Below are positions 26,914 through 35,797 of a DNA stretch of 64,000 nt, in pieces; within the stretch, counting starts at the first letter, position 1; each line of letters opens with the position of its first letter. Position numbers and translations under genes: made by a program. The stretch comes from Salinarchaeum laminariae. GTDB lineage: Archaea; Halobacteriota; Halobacteria; Halobacteriales; Salinarchaeaceae. The notes beneath the pieces were generated by a model. The model did no database searches. It was not told the DNA's origin and was given only the letters and a program-made list of their open reading frames with translations. The stretch covers positions 1,116,001 through 1,180,000 of the forward strand of contig NZ_CP096270.1 in the NCBI RefSeq assembly GCF_023204835.1, in the 5' to 3' direction.

Positions 26914-28845
26914 ATGCTTGCGGACTTCGATCACCAGTACCAGCCCGGCGAGTGGAGCGTCGAGGAACTCACGCGGGCGTTCCGCGACGCGTCCGGGGAG
27001 TACCCACTTCCCCCGCACGACGACCCCTGGTACGAGGAGGTACAGACGAACCCGATCGGTGAACAGCTGGTCGACGCTGTCGTGGGCCGAGCCCGCGACA
27101 TCCCCGACGATTTTAGCAATGCGACCGCCACCGGGTATCTTTCAGCGACCCGAACGAACGTCAGTGGGGAGTATCGCGGGAGCGAGCGGCGCCAGCGCCT
27201 GTCCCTGCTCGCCCTCGCCGAGTGTTTCGAGCGAGACGGTGAACGAATGGAGGCGATCCTCGATTACGCGTGGGAAATTTGTGCAGAGCCCACGTGGATC
27301 CGCCCGTTCCACCTCACGAACGAGGGCCACACCGAAGTGAACCACGAGGGGTTCCCGCGAGCAGGGCCCCCGGAGTCGAACTCGATCGACCTCGGGGTAG
27401 CCAAGACGGCGAAAGTACTCGCCGACGTCGTCCACGTCCTCGGCGACGAACTCCACCCGGCACTCGAAGCCCACGTTCGCCGTTCGATCGACCGACGAGT
27501 CTTCCGGCCGTTCCTCGTTCGGGACGACCTCCACTGGCTCGAACCGCCGATCAACAACTGGACGGCCGTCTGTGCCAACGGCGTGCTAACCGCCGCGCTC
27601 GTGTTCGAGGAGGACCCCGAACGGTTGGCCCGAATCGTACACAAGGCCGTCCAGGCGTTCGGACGCTACCTGTCCAATTTCGACCCCGATGGCTGTACCG
27701 CTGAAGGTGTCGGCTACTGGGACTTCGGAGTGCGCAACTACGTCGAGGCTGCCGGGGCACTCTCTGCACACACTGGGGGCGAGTACTCGCTGACCACGCC
27801 GCCTGTCGTTCGCGAAGTAGCGAAGTTTCCGGACAGGGTCGAACTAAGTCCCGGTCGCTTCCCTCCGTTTTCCGACGCCAGCGAAGACGGGGCAGTCTCG
27901 CCCCACGCGGCCTGCTGGCTCGGGACGCGTCTCGAACTTCCCGGTCTCGTCTCGCGTGGCCGGCGCAATCTAAACGAGGAGGGGATCGATGCAGTTCCGA
28001 CTCCGCTGTTCCCGTCGGTACTTCGGACGCTGCAATGGTGTCTCGACGTCCCGGCTGAGCGTTCGTCTGCCGCTCCGCCACGTCAGTACTTCTTCGACGG
28101 CCACGACTGGTGGGTCGCCAGGGACGACCCGTCGGCCCCGCAGAGTCTCACCGTCGCCGCGAAAGGCGGTCACAACAACGAGAGCCACAACCACAACGAC
28201 TGCGGAAGCTTCGTCGTCCACTACCGCGGCGAGTCGCTGCTCACCGACCTCGGCTCGGCCAGATACGACGACGAGTACTTCTCACCGCAGCGCTATGAGT
28301 ACCTCGCTGCGCGGTCACTCGGCCACTCCGTGCCGTACGTCGACGGGAGCGAACAGGTGGCCGGTTCGATCGCGAGAAATCTCGGTGACCCGAACGCTGA
28401 AGCGACACTCCAACGCGAGCACGAAGCAGCGGTCACCGAAGTGCACAGCGCTGCTGATCGAGAGTCCATCGAGTACGAACTCGCGGACTGTTATCCGTCG
28501 ACGGCGGGCGCCGACTCCGTCCGCCGACGAATCACTCTGCATCGCGGGGATCCGGGCCGTCTGACCGTCAGCGACGACGTAGCCTTTGGACGGTCGGACG
28601 ACGGCGCGTTCGACTCGGTGCTGGTGTCGTTCCACGAGATGGACACCGAAGACGGCGACCTCGTCGTGACTGGAGACAGCGGCCGTGCAGTCGTCTCGGG
28701 TGAGGGAGGAACGCTCGACGAAATCGAGCGTCTCTCCGGCGCTGTCAACGACAAGGACGTCTGGCGGGCCAGATTCTCACCGTCCGTCGACGGCGACTCC
28801 CGGATCCGCTTCGAAATCCAGGTAGAGCCGATCCAGTCGTCCTGA
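26914..28845 (+). CDS. heparinase II/III-family protein (polysaccharide lyase-like) 1
   Basis: A 643-residue protein with the two-domain layout of heparinase II/III-type lyases. The N-terminal helical toroid includes PINNWTAVCANGVLTAAL near residue 210 and GVGYWDFGVRNYVEAAGAL near 266. The C-terminal beta-sandwich starts with the family hallmark KGGHNNESHNHNDCGSFVVH near residue 415, followed by LLTDLGSARYDDEYF. These enzymes cleave uronic acid-containing chains by beta-elimination and leave unsaturated ends. No signal peptide is present, so it should act on imported oligosaccharides. An adjacent paralogue follows in the same direction. Substrate cannot be deduced; PL15-, PL17- and PL21-like groups share these motifs. 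Confidence 0.85.
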   Translation: MLADFDHQYQPGEWSVEELTRAFRDASGEYPLPPHDDPWYEEVQTNPIGEQLVDAVVGRARDIPDDFSNATATGYLSATRTNVSGEYRGSERRQRLSLLALAECFERDGERMEAILDYAWEICAEPTWIRPFHLTNEGHTEVNHEGFPRAGPPESNSIDLGVAKTAKVLADVVHVLGDELHPALEAHVRRSIDRRVFRPFLVRDDLHWLEPPINNWTAVCANGVLTAALVFEEDPERLARIVHKAVQAFGRYLSNFDPDGCTAEGVGYWDFGVRNYVEAAGALSAHTGGEYSLTTPPVVREVAKFPDRVELSPGRFPPFSDASEDGAVSPHAACWLGTRLELPGLVSRGRRNLNEEGIDAVPTPLFPSVLRTLQWCLDVPAERSSAAPPRQYFFDGHDWWVARDDPSAPQSLTVAAKGGHNNESHNHNDCGSFVVHYRGESLLTDLGSARYDDEYFSPQRYEYLAARSLGHSVPYVDGSEQVAGSIARNLGDPNAEATLQREHEAAVTEVHSAADRESIEYELADCYPSTAGADSVRRRITLHRGDPGRLTVSDDVAFGRSDDGAFDSVLVSFHEMDTEDGDLVVTGDSGRAVVSGEGGTLDEIERLSGAVNDKDVWRARFSPSVDGDSRIRFEIQVEPIQSS

Positions 28846-29029
28846 AGCGCATCGATTCACGGTTGCGTTCTCCGATTCACCAACTCCCTCGCGCGTGCTG
28901 TACTTCCTGCCCAGATCGTTCGGTCGTCGGCGTCGCGGGATCCGTCAACGTGGATGATCGACTGTCCCTCTAGCTGGCGTCCGTCGGACTGGCGGGCGAG
29001 TGACGCAGACGGTGTCCGATACCCAATCG

Positions 29030-29036
29030 TTTATTG
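29030..29036 (+). promoter_or_regulatory. TATA box of heparinase-like gene 2
   Basis: TTTATTG centred 26 bases before the ATG at 29059. It lies inside the imperfect inverted repeat AATC-GTTTATT-GATT (29025-29039). Confidence 0.45.
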
Positions 29037-29058
29037 ATTCGAGTGTAGCTGATTCCCT

Positions 29059-31020
29059 ATGGCCATTCAACCTACCAGATCCATTGAGGGGGCCGTCGAT
29101 CTCACGCGTCCCCGGATTCTCGTCACGCAGGAAGACTTCGACAGGGCCGAGCAGCTGCTTGAGACCGACGAGTACGTCGGTTCGTGGCACGACCAACTCA
29201 CCGACCAGCTTTCGACGGTTGACGATGCGAACCCGCTGACCGACGTCGACTACGAGGCGCTCGAACGCGACGGGCTCGATCGCTTCCGGACGAACACCAG
29301 CCGGATCGCGATGTTGGCGTATGCATACCGGATGACGGGCGAGGACCGGTACGCCGAGACGCTCTGGACCGCGTGCCAAGAACTGGCAGGAAAGTCCCGG
29401 TGGGTCGCACATCCACAGAATCCAGACCTCGGCACCGCCGAAGCAACGCAGGGCATGGCGATTGCGTACGACTGGCTCTACGACTACTGGTCCGACGACC
29501 AGCGGACGACGATCCGCGACGCCATCGTCGAGAACGGACTGGCCCCGATGGACGAACCGTTCAACGGCGGTGGCAACTGGACGGCCGTCGTCAACGGCGG
29601 TATCGTAAACGGCGCGCTCGCCGTCCTCGGGGACCCGTCTGTGGATTCGATAGCGCGGGAGACGATCCGAATGACCCGTAATTCGATGCTCGGCGGGAAC
29701 CACTCCGAAGGCGAGAATCCAATCGAGGACTACGGTGATCGAGGTGCCTACCCCGAAGGCCCGACGTACTGGGGCTACGCGTCACGATATCTCACCTTCT
29801 ATCTGGCGTCGACGTACAATGCGCTGGGGCACGTACACGGTCTCTTGGATCATCCGAAAGTGCGCCACTACGGAGACTTTCCACCTGCAATCACCGGCCC
29901 GGCCGGCGTGTTGAACTACGGGTCGTCGAGCCAGGGGACGATCAACGCCCCGCAACTCCACTGGCTCGCGAAGCAGTTCGACGAGCCAGGTCTCGGCGAG
30001 TTCCAGCGATGGGTCGTCGGCAAGGGCAACCGAATCGCACCGGACAATCGTTCGGAGACGGGCGTGATGGGCGGGTTCAACGACCGTGGCGTCCTCCAGA
30101 TCCTCTGGTACGATCCCGACTACGTCAGCGCCGCTTCGTTCGACCGTGATTACGTGGATCGGGAGGCCCCGATAGCGACTCACCGTTCCAACTGGGACCT
30201 CGACGATTCGACGCTCTGGATCGGACTCGTCGGCGTCTCGCCAACGGCGGGCCACGCACAGATGGACGTGGGGTCGTTCTGTCTCGACGCGCTGGGAACT
30301 CGCTGGGCGACCGACCTCGGAACGCCGTCGCGGCGCCCGCCTGCTGGTGGCGACCACTGGTACGACTTCTATCGAGATCGCTGGGACTACTACGAGAACC
30401 GACCCGAGGGCCACAATACGCTCACCGTCCTGCACAGCGTCTCCCCCGAGAACTACAAACACCACGGTGGAATGCCGAGCCAGGCGCGTCACGCGAGCGG
30501 CAGAATCGTTGCTTCGGACCAGACCGACGGTGGGGCGTTCACGCGCATGGATCTCTCCAGCGCCTACGCGGCCGACTCGTGGTCGACCTCGGTCCAGTCG
30601 ATCGAGCGCGGTATCGCGCTCACGCACGGTCGTTCGCGCGCACTCGTCCAGGACGAGCTCGTGTTCGGCACGCGCCCGGCGCTCGAAGCCGAGACCTACT
30701 GGTTCATGCACACTCGCGCCGAGGTGGAGTCGAACGGTCGAACAGCGATGCTCCAACGCGACGGGGAACGGCTCCAGGCCAGACTTCTCGCCCCCGACGA
30801 CGCCGAGTTCACCGTTCGAGATGCCGAACCGCTTCCGGAGTCGCCGGACCCAGAACAGGCCAGCCACGACGGAGTCCAGAAACTGACCGTCCACCGGCCG
30901 CGTCGGGGTGGTCACGACCGCATCGCCGTCGAGTTCGTCCCGCTTCCGGGCGAGCAGTCTCCGCCGGAAGTTCCGGAACCGCGACCACTCGACGAGTGGG
31001 ACGCCGACGAACTGGCGTGA
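29059..31020 (+). CDS. heparinase II/III-family protein (polysaccharide lyase-like) 2
   Basis: A 653-residue protein. The helical toroid includes ARPRILVTQEDFDRA-like PRILVTQEDFDRAEQLL, GGGNWTAVVNGGIVNGALAV near residue 172 and DRGAYPEGPTYWGYASRY near 228. The beta domain begins around SPTAGHAQMDVGSFCLDAL near residue 395, equivalent to the HNHND block of the upstream paralogue but with His-Ala-Gln-Met-Asp. That shape is common in heparinase II/III relatives with different substrates. No export signal is visible. It differs enough from its neighbour that the pair probably cut different linkages (inference). Lyase activity is likely, substrate unknown. Confidence 0.8.
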   Translation: MAIQPTRSIEGAVDLTRPRILVTQEDFDRAEQLLETDEYVGSWHDQLTDQLSTVDDANPLTDVDYEALERDGLDRFRTNTSRIAMLAYAYRMTGEDRYAETLWTACQELAGKSRWVAHPQNPDLGTAEATQGMAIAYDWLYDYWSDDQRTTIRDAIVENGLAPMDEPFNGGGNWTAVVNGGIVNGALAVLGDPSVDSIARETIRMTRNSMLGGNHSEGENPIEDYGDRGAYPEGPTYWGYASRYLTFYLASTYNALGHVHGLLDHPKVRHYGDFPPAITGPAGVLNYGSSSQGTINAPQLHWLAKQFDEPGLGEFQRWVVGKGNRIAPDNRSETGVMGGFNDRGVLQILWYDPDYVSAASFDRDYVDREAPIATHRSNWDLDDSTLWIGLVGVSPTAGHAQMDVGSFCLDALGTRWATDLGTPSRRPPAGGDHWYDFYRDRWDYYENRPEGHNTLTVLHSVSPENYKHHGGMPSQARHASGRIVASDQTDGGAFTRMDLSSAYAADSWSTSVQSIERGIALTHGRSRALVQDELVFGTRPALEAETYWFMHTRAEVESNGRTAMLQRDGERLQARLLAPDDAEFTVRDAEPLPESPDPEQASHDGVQKLTVHRPRRGGHDRIAVEFVPLPGEQSPPEVPEPRPLDEWDADELA

Positions 31021-31207
31021 GTCTGTGGGAAGGCCCCGGAGTCAGAGGCCGACATCGGGAACTGCGGAACTTCCGCACGCTCGTCTCGGACAGTGCTGGG
31101 CCAGCGCGGCGTCCGACGCAATCGGACCGTCACAGCACTGGCCGGGGCCTCGGTTCATCGAGAGGAGCCGTCGACAGCCTCTGCGACGGAGGGCTGTCTC
31201 GTGTCGG

Positions 31208-31840
31208 TCACTGGTCTCCCGATGCCCACGCGAGACCGTTTCGGAGAAGTCGACGGACGCCGTCGGTTTCGAGCGCCCCTGCGTCGTGCCCGAGCGAACA
31301 GTAGAACACCCGCCCGTCGCCTTTGGACCGTACCCAGGCGGCTGGCATCGTCCCCATTGCCTCGTGTTCGAACGCCGCGAGAACGCGGACACGGTCCTCG
31401 TCCCAGTCGAGGTGATACGGTTCGTCGTAGGTCCGGAAGGATTCGACGTCGGCCGTCACGGGATGGGTACGGTCCACGATCTCGACGTCGAACGCCGTCA
31501 TCTCGGGGTGTGTGACGAACCGGCCGCCGACCATCGACGCCAGTTCGTCACACGGCTTCTCGACGAACGAATCGACGACTATCGCGCAGTGAATCCCGAC
31601 GTAGCCGCACCCGCTGGCGACGAAGGCGGTGAGCTCAGCGAGCTGGTCCTCGGTCCAGTCGGCCTTCGTCGTGTAGTCGACGAACACGTCGTACGCGTCG
31701 AGATCGAAGACCGCGTCGCGGTCGGTCGTCTGATCGAGTTCTGCGACGCCGTCGAAGACGTCCGAGAGGACAGGGCCGACCGCCGCGAACTCGTGGAAGT
31801 CGAACTCGTCGTCGCCGATTGCCAACGCGTCGATCGTCAT
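31208..31840 (-). CDS. ThuA-like domain protein
   Basis: A 210-residue protein of the ThuA (class I glutamine amidotransferase-like) group. Features are DLDAYDVFVDYTTKADW, ASGCGYVGIHCAIVVDSFVE near residue 82, GGRFVTHPE near 105 and RVFYCSLGHDAGALE near the end. ThuA proteins occur widely in sugar-utilisation clusters next to oxidoreductases and sulfatases; their reaction is poorly defined. It stands convergent to the heparinase-like genes and upstream of the DUF1961 gene's end, with a weak TATA-like AGTAAGC about 27 bases before the ATG. Confidence 0.8.
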   Translation of the reverse strand: MTIDALAIGDDEFDFHEFAAVGPVLSDVFDGVAELDQTTDRDAVFDLDAYDVFVDYTTKADWTEDQLAELTAFVASGCGYVGIHCAIVVDSFVEKPCDELASMVGGRFVTHPEMTAFDVEIVDRTHPVTADVESFRTYDEPYHLDWDEDRVRVLAAFEHEAMGTMPAAWVRSKGDGRVFYCSLGHDAGALETDGVRRLLRNGLAWASGDQ

Positions 31841-32148
31841 ACGACCGCGTAGTCGAGTCCGTGGCTTACTCCTTTCGCCCCGGAGAGCCGTTCTGAACGG
31901 CTAGTTCGGTGGGTTGCACCGCGTATCGCCCTCATTCGATCTCGTTTGAGCGATAGCTCGTGGATCGTGAGGTTCGGCGAAACGGGTATCGAATCGCTCG
32001 GAACGGGCCGCCGGTCTTCGGATCTACACCTGCAGCGAGCGTCGGTGAGTTACACTCGCGTACGATTCCTCCGCCGAAGCCGGGGTCGGATCCCTCGAGA
32101 GGGAGACGAGTTCGGCGTCGATCCGTCTGGTGTCCGATCCCCGTCGAG

Positions 32149-32895
32149 TCAGTCGACCTTTTCGACGCTGTGGACTTCGAGATCGGTGTACTCCGCGATC
32201 AGCGGCGCCATCTGGCGGAATCCGATACTTCCCTCGCCGAGGATCGGGCCGTGTGTCTCTCCGTCGTCGGTCCAGCGGTACACTTCGAGTCCTTCGACCG
32301 AGAAGACGACGTCGGGGCCGTACTTGACGACGCGAATCCGATACGGGGGTTCGGCCTGATCGACGCACGGGATCGGGTCGCCGCCCCACATCACTGGGTT
32401 GAGTCCCTTGCTCTTGCGGAGGTTGACCGTCTGGAACTCCTGTTCGAGATAGCCGACCTGCTCTCCCTCCATGTTCGACGTCATAACGTCGTCGTTCCGA
32501 CGGAAGTAGGAGGTGTGAAGCGCGTCGATGTCGCTGTCGCCGTAGTCCTCACCGTATCGTCCGTGTCGGTCGTCCAGGCTGTCGTCGAGGACGTGTTCCC
32601 CGTTCAGGCCGCGGGCGGCGAACCAGAACATCGCCAGTCCAGGTTCGCGGATGGGGTAAAAGTCCCACGAGATCGCGATCTCGTCCGGGAACGTCTCTGG
32701 ACACCAGTAGAGGAAGTGTCCGTAGACATCCTCGTCGCTGGGGTAGCCGTAGTTGCTCTCGAGGCGCAGTCGGTCTCGTGGGTAGGACGCGTGCCCCTCG
32801 CCCTCGATGACGAAGTCCTCGGTGTCCTCTTCGGATCGGAGTGGATTTTCGTACAGCAGTTCGCGATTCTCGTACTGGGGCCTGTCTTCTAGCAC
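32149..32895 (-). CDS. DUF1961-family protein (YesU-like beta-sandwich)
   Basis: A protein of about 248 residues with the conserved DUF1961 blocks ISWDFYPIREPGLAMFWFAA, DALHTSYFRRN, NLRKSKGLNPVMWGGDPIP and GSIGFRQMAPLIAEYTDLEV. The fold is a concanavalin-like beta-sandwich; the Bacillus relative YesU lies in the rhamnogalacturonan-degradation cluster. A role as lectin-like or hydrolytic accessory in polysaccharide breakdown is likely, with the reaction unknown. The GTG at 32895 is chosen because a TATA-like GATTTAAGT lies about 32 bases upstream. A TTG at 32919 would add eight residues. No export signal is seen. Confidence 0.78.
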   Translation of the reverse strand: MLEDRPQYENRELLYENPLRSEEDTEDFVIEGEGHASYPRDRLRLESNYGYPSDEDVYGHFLYWCPETFPDEIAISWDFYPIREPGLAMFWFAARGLNGEHVLDDSLDDRHGRYGEDYGDSDIDALHTSYFRRNDDVMTSNMEGEQVGYLEQEFQTVNLRKSKGLNPVMWGGDPIPCVDQAEPPYRIRVVKYGPDVVFSVEGLEVYRWTDDGETHGPILGEGSIGFRQMAPLIAEYTDLEVHSVEKVD

Positions 32896-33240
32896 TACTC
32901 TCGCATCGTGTGGATGCAACTTAAATCATCGTGGTCAGAAACGGACGCGATACCCTCCGCAGACTCGACGGTGAGATCTCCCGTACAGGCGATGTCGCTG
33001 TTCGAACGCGGAGATACGAGCGAGAGTCGGCCACACGACCGTCGTCCAGGCGGTCTGCTCATTTCGAGGATTTTCTGGCGGCCAGGAGACGCAGTCTTCT
33101 GGCAAACTGAAAGGGCGAGGCCAGCGGACGAGAGCTTTCTATCGCCGTGCTGCTCAGGTACGACCCAGTGTGAACGTTACCTGCACTCGACCCCCGAACC
33201 GATCCAAAGGACTATTCCACTGTCTGCTCACGTGTGACCA

Positions 33241-34662
33241 ATGTCTGACCGACCGAACGTTCTGTTCCTGATGGACGACGAACACCGGTCCGACGTACTC
33301 GGATACGCTGGCGACGACGTCGTTCGAACTCCGACGCTCGACCGACTCGCCGAGACCGGGGTCGTCTTCGAGAACGCCTACACGCCTGCTCCGCGGTGCA
33401 TGCCGGCCCGTCAGTGTCTGATGACGGGACAGCTCCCGCGGACGAGTGGGTGTGAGTCCTACGGCGACGATCTCGATCCGCAGTCGATGACCTTCGCCCG
33501 ACGGTTCGCGCAGTACGGCTACGACACCGTCGCCGCGGGGAAACTCCACCACACCGGCGAGGACAAGGCACAGGGGTGGACTCAGTTGATCGGCCGTTCG
33601 GGAGGGTGCAACGTCGAACGCGTGGAAGAGGCCACCGCGGACGGCCCAGAACCGAAGCGAGTGAAGTGGTCGGATGCCCGCGAAGTCCGGCGAGCGGGTG
33701 TCGGCCATCCCGACGCGGGCTGGAAGAGCCGCATCGACGAGTACCGGACTCGTGGCGCCTGTGACTTCCTCGTCGACCGGTTTCTCGACCCACACTACGA
33801 TCGGGAGCAGCACGACCGGCCGCTCATGTTGAAAGTGAGCCTAACTCAGCCCCACTACCCCTACCTCACCACGCAGGAGAAGTTCGAATACTACCTCGAC
33901 AGAGTCGACCCCTACGTCGACGAGGAGGCGTTCGACCACGACGGACTCAGCCGCCGCCGCGTCCACGTACGCGATGACGACGAACGTCGCGTTGACGACC
34001 GTCCAGGGGCTGTCAGCCCTCGTGACGTCCGCCGCGCGACCGCGGCCTACTACGGAATGATCGAGACAGTCGACGAGTGCTTTGGCCGCGTGCTCGATGC
34101 GCTCGAACGCGTCGGCGAGGACCTCTCGGAGTGGATCGTCGTCTACACGTCGGATCATGGCGAAATGCTCGGACAGCATGGGATCTGGGAGAAGGGTCAC
34201 CACTTCGAAGCCAGTGCCGGCGTCCCGCTGGTGATCCGCTGGCCGGAACGGTTCGAACCGGGGACTGTCGAGCAAAACGTCAGTCTCTGTGATCTGTTCG
34301 CGACGTTGTGTGACCTGGCCGACGTCCCGCTCCCCGCGGATCACACCCTCGACAGCCGGAGTCTCGTTCCGCTACTCGAAGGCGACAGCGAGCGGTGGAA
34401 CGACGAGGTGGTCTCGGCTGAGGACCAACGGTGTATGATCAAGCGCGGCGGCCTGAAGTATCTCCACTTCCCGGACGATCCAGCTGTCCTGTTCGATCTG
34501 GATGCCGATCCCGGCGAGACGACCAACGTGGTCGACGATCCCGAATACAGCGATGCAGTCGAACGGTTCCGTGCGCGTCGGGCCGAACTTGGGTACGGGT
34601 CGGACGCCGTCGCTGACTACGAAGATGCTGGCTACGAACCGGGCGTCCCGACGGCGAACTGA
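33241..34662 (+). CDS. type I sulfatase, Cys-type
   Basis: A 473-residue sulfatase with formylglycine motif CMPAR at residues 53-57. The metal site shows in NVLFLMDDEHRSDVLG, and the second site in IVVYTSDHGEMLGQHG. AAGKLHHTGEDKAQGW resembles the Lys-His pair of sulfatases that handle sulfated sugars. The family C-terminal element LFDLDADPGETTN is present. There is no signal peptide. It is distinct in sequence from the other four sulfatases here, which suggests each attacks a differently placed sulfate (inference). It stands alone between the divergent DUF1961 gene and the convergent esterase. Confidence 0.92.
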   Translation: MSDRPNVLFLMDDEHRSDVLGYAGDDVVRTPTLDRLAETGVVFENAYTPAPRCMPARQCLMTGQLPRTSGCESYGDDLDPQSMTFARRFAQYGYDTVAAGKLHHTGEDKAQGWTQLIGRSGGCNVERVEEATADGPEPKRVKWSDAREVRRAGVGHPDAGWKSRIDEYRTRGACDFLVDRFLDPHYDREQHDRPLMLKVSLTQPHYPYLTTQEKFEYYLDRVDPYVDEEAFDHDGLSRRRVHVRDDDERRVDDRPGAVSPRDVRRATAAYYGMIETVDECFGRVLDALERVGEDLSEWIVVYTSDHGEMLGQHGIWEKGHHFEASAGVPLVIRWPERFEPGTVEQNVSLCDLFATLCDLADVPLPADHTLDSRSLVPLLEGDSERWNDEVVSAEDQRCMIKRGGLKYLHFPDDPAVLFDLDADPGETTNVVDDPEYSDAVERFRARRAELGYGSDAVADYEDAGYEPGVPTAN

Positions 34663-34737
34663 TCCGCTATCCCTTCGCGGTCGGCGCCGCCTTTCGCTGG
34701 AGAACTGTCGCGCCGTCTTCGGTAACGTCTTGCCAGG

Positions 34738-35538
34738 TCACGGCGGGCAGACCGCCTGCAGAAACCCTGCCGTCTCGGAGAACGTCAGCTCGTACCAGGG
34801 CGTGGTGTTGAAGTAGGCGTGTTCGGCACCGGGCGCGGCGAAGAGATCGGCGCGGCCCCCGGATTCCTGGATGGCCGCACAGAACCGCTCGCTGCTCTCG
34901 AATGGCGCGATATCGTCGTCGGTACCGTGACAGACCAGCGCAGGTGGCGGTTCGCTTCCCGGAGTGGTCGGTTCCCGGTCGGCCTCGGCACCGACGTAGC
35001 TGATCGGCGACGCTCGCTCGTACAGTTCGGGGTCGGTCTGGGAGTCGGTTCCGAGGAATGCTTGGCAGCCATCCCGGATGGGATTGTGGCCGTCGGGCGC
35101 CATGTCGAGCACCGGATTGAACAGCACCATGGCATCGACTGGAGCCGCGTCGACGATATCCGGCGCCAACGCGACCAGTGCAGCGAGGTGACCGCCAGCG
35201 GACCCGCCGAGGACCGCGACCCGGTCGATCCCACGGTCGTACAGCCAGTCGACCGCGGCCGCGACGTCCGCAACGGCAGCCGGATACGTTGCCTCGTCGC
35301 TCAGTCGGTAGTCGATCGTTGCACAGGCGTAGCCAGCCGTAGATAACGCCGCTGCTTGCCGGGCGAACTGGTCGCGGTCGCCGCCCTGCCAGCCGCCGCC
35401 GTGGATGAACAGGAGACCCGCCGCTGGATCGCTGTCGGGGCGGTAGTAGTCCAGTCGCAAATCCCGCTCGGGCGTCTCCCTGTAGCGAACGTCCCAGTCG
35501 ACGTCGACCGCGTCGCCGAATTCCTCCCGAGCCGTCAT
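34738..35538 (-). CDS. alpha/beta-hydrolase, probable carbohydrate esterase
   Basis: A 266-residue esterase of the hormone-sensitive-lipase-like/BD-FAE group. The oxyanion motif HGGGW is at residues 46-50, the nucleophile elbow GGSAGG places Ser at 113, and the acid and base are probably in CHGTDDDIAP and GAEHAYFN. Such enzymes remove acetyl or other acyl groups from sugars, fitting an acetylated polysaccharide. The ATG at 35538 is chosen because GGAGG lies seven bases upstream. The frame is open to 35586. No signal peptide, hence cytoplasmic. Confidence 0.82.
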   Translation of the reverse strand: MTAREEFGDAVDVDWDVRYRETPERDLRLDYYRPDSDPAAGLLFIHGGGWQGGDRDQFARQAAALSTAGYACATIDYRLSDEATYPAAVADVAAAVDWLYDRGIDRVAVLGGSAGGHLAALVALAPDIVDAAPVDAMVLFNPVLDMAPDGHNPIRDGCQAFLGTDSQTDPELYERASPISYVGAEADREPTTPGSEPPPALVCHGTDDDIAPFESSERFCAAIQESGGRADLFAAPGAEHAYFNTTPWYELTFSETAGFLQAVCPP

Positions 35539-35764
35539 AGCGTGCCCTCCATCGAACTCATGGTAGACTGCGCTCAATCCTGGCAAATATATCTTTAGGC
35601 CGGCACCGAGGTTCGAGTGCGGACTGACGGACGGATGGACGGTCTCTCTCGACCCAGCACCAGCTATTGCCGCTTCGCGACCACGGAGAGATTTCGAGTG
35701 GCGAGCTGGAGTCCCCCGGCGGCGAACGGCGTCGCCCCTGCGCTACGGGCACGGCACCAAAGAA

Positions 35765-35772
35765 AATTATTT
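35765..35772 (+). promoter_or_regulatory. TATA box of GH29 gene 1
   Basis: AATTATTT centred about 29 bases before the ATG at 35798; leaderless. Confidence 0.4.
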
Positions 35773-35797
35773 GAGTGCATAGAGACGTATTCGACTC

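Noticed and set aside
29782..30915. 377-codon minus-strand open frame opposite the second heparinase-like gene
   Set aside because: Shadow of a well-supported plus-strand gene; Arg/Val-rich translation.
31960..32892. 310-codon plus-strand open frame opposite the DUF1961 gene
   Set aside because: The minus strand has the conserved DUF1961 blocks; the plus-strand translation has hydrophobic Val/Arg runs without family features.
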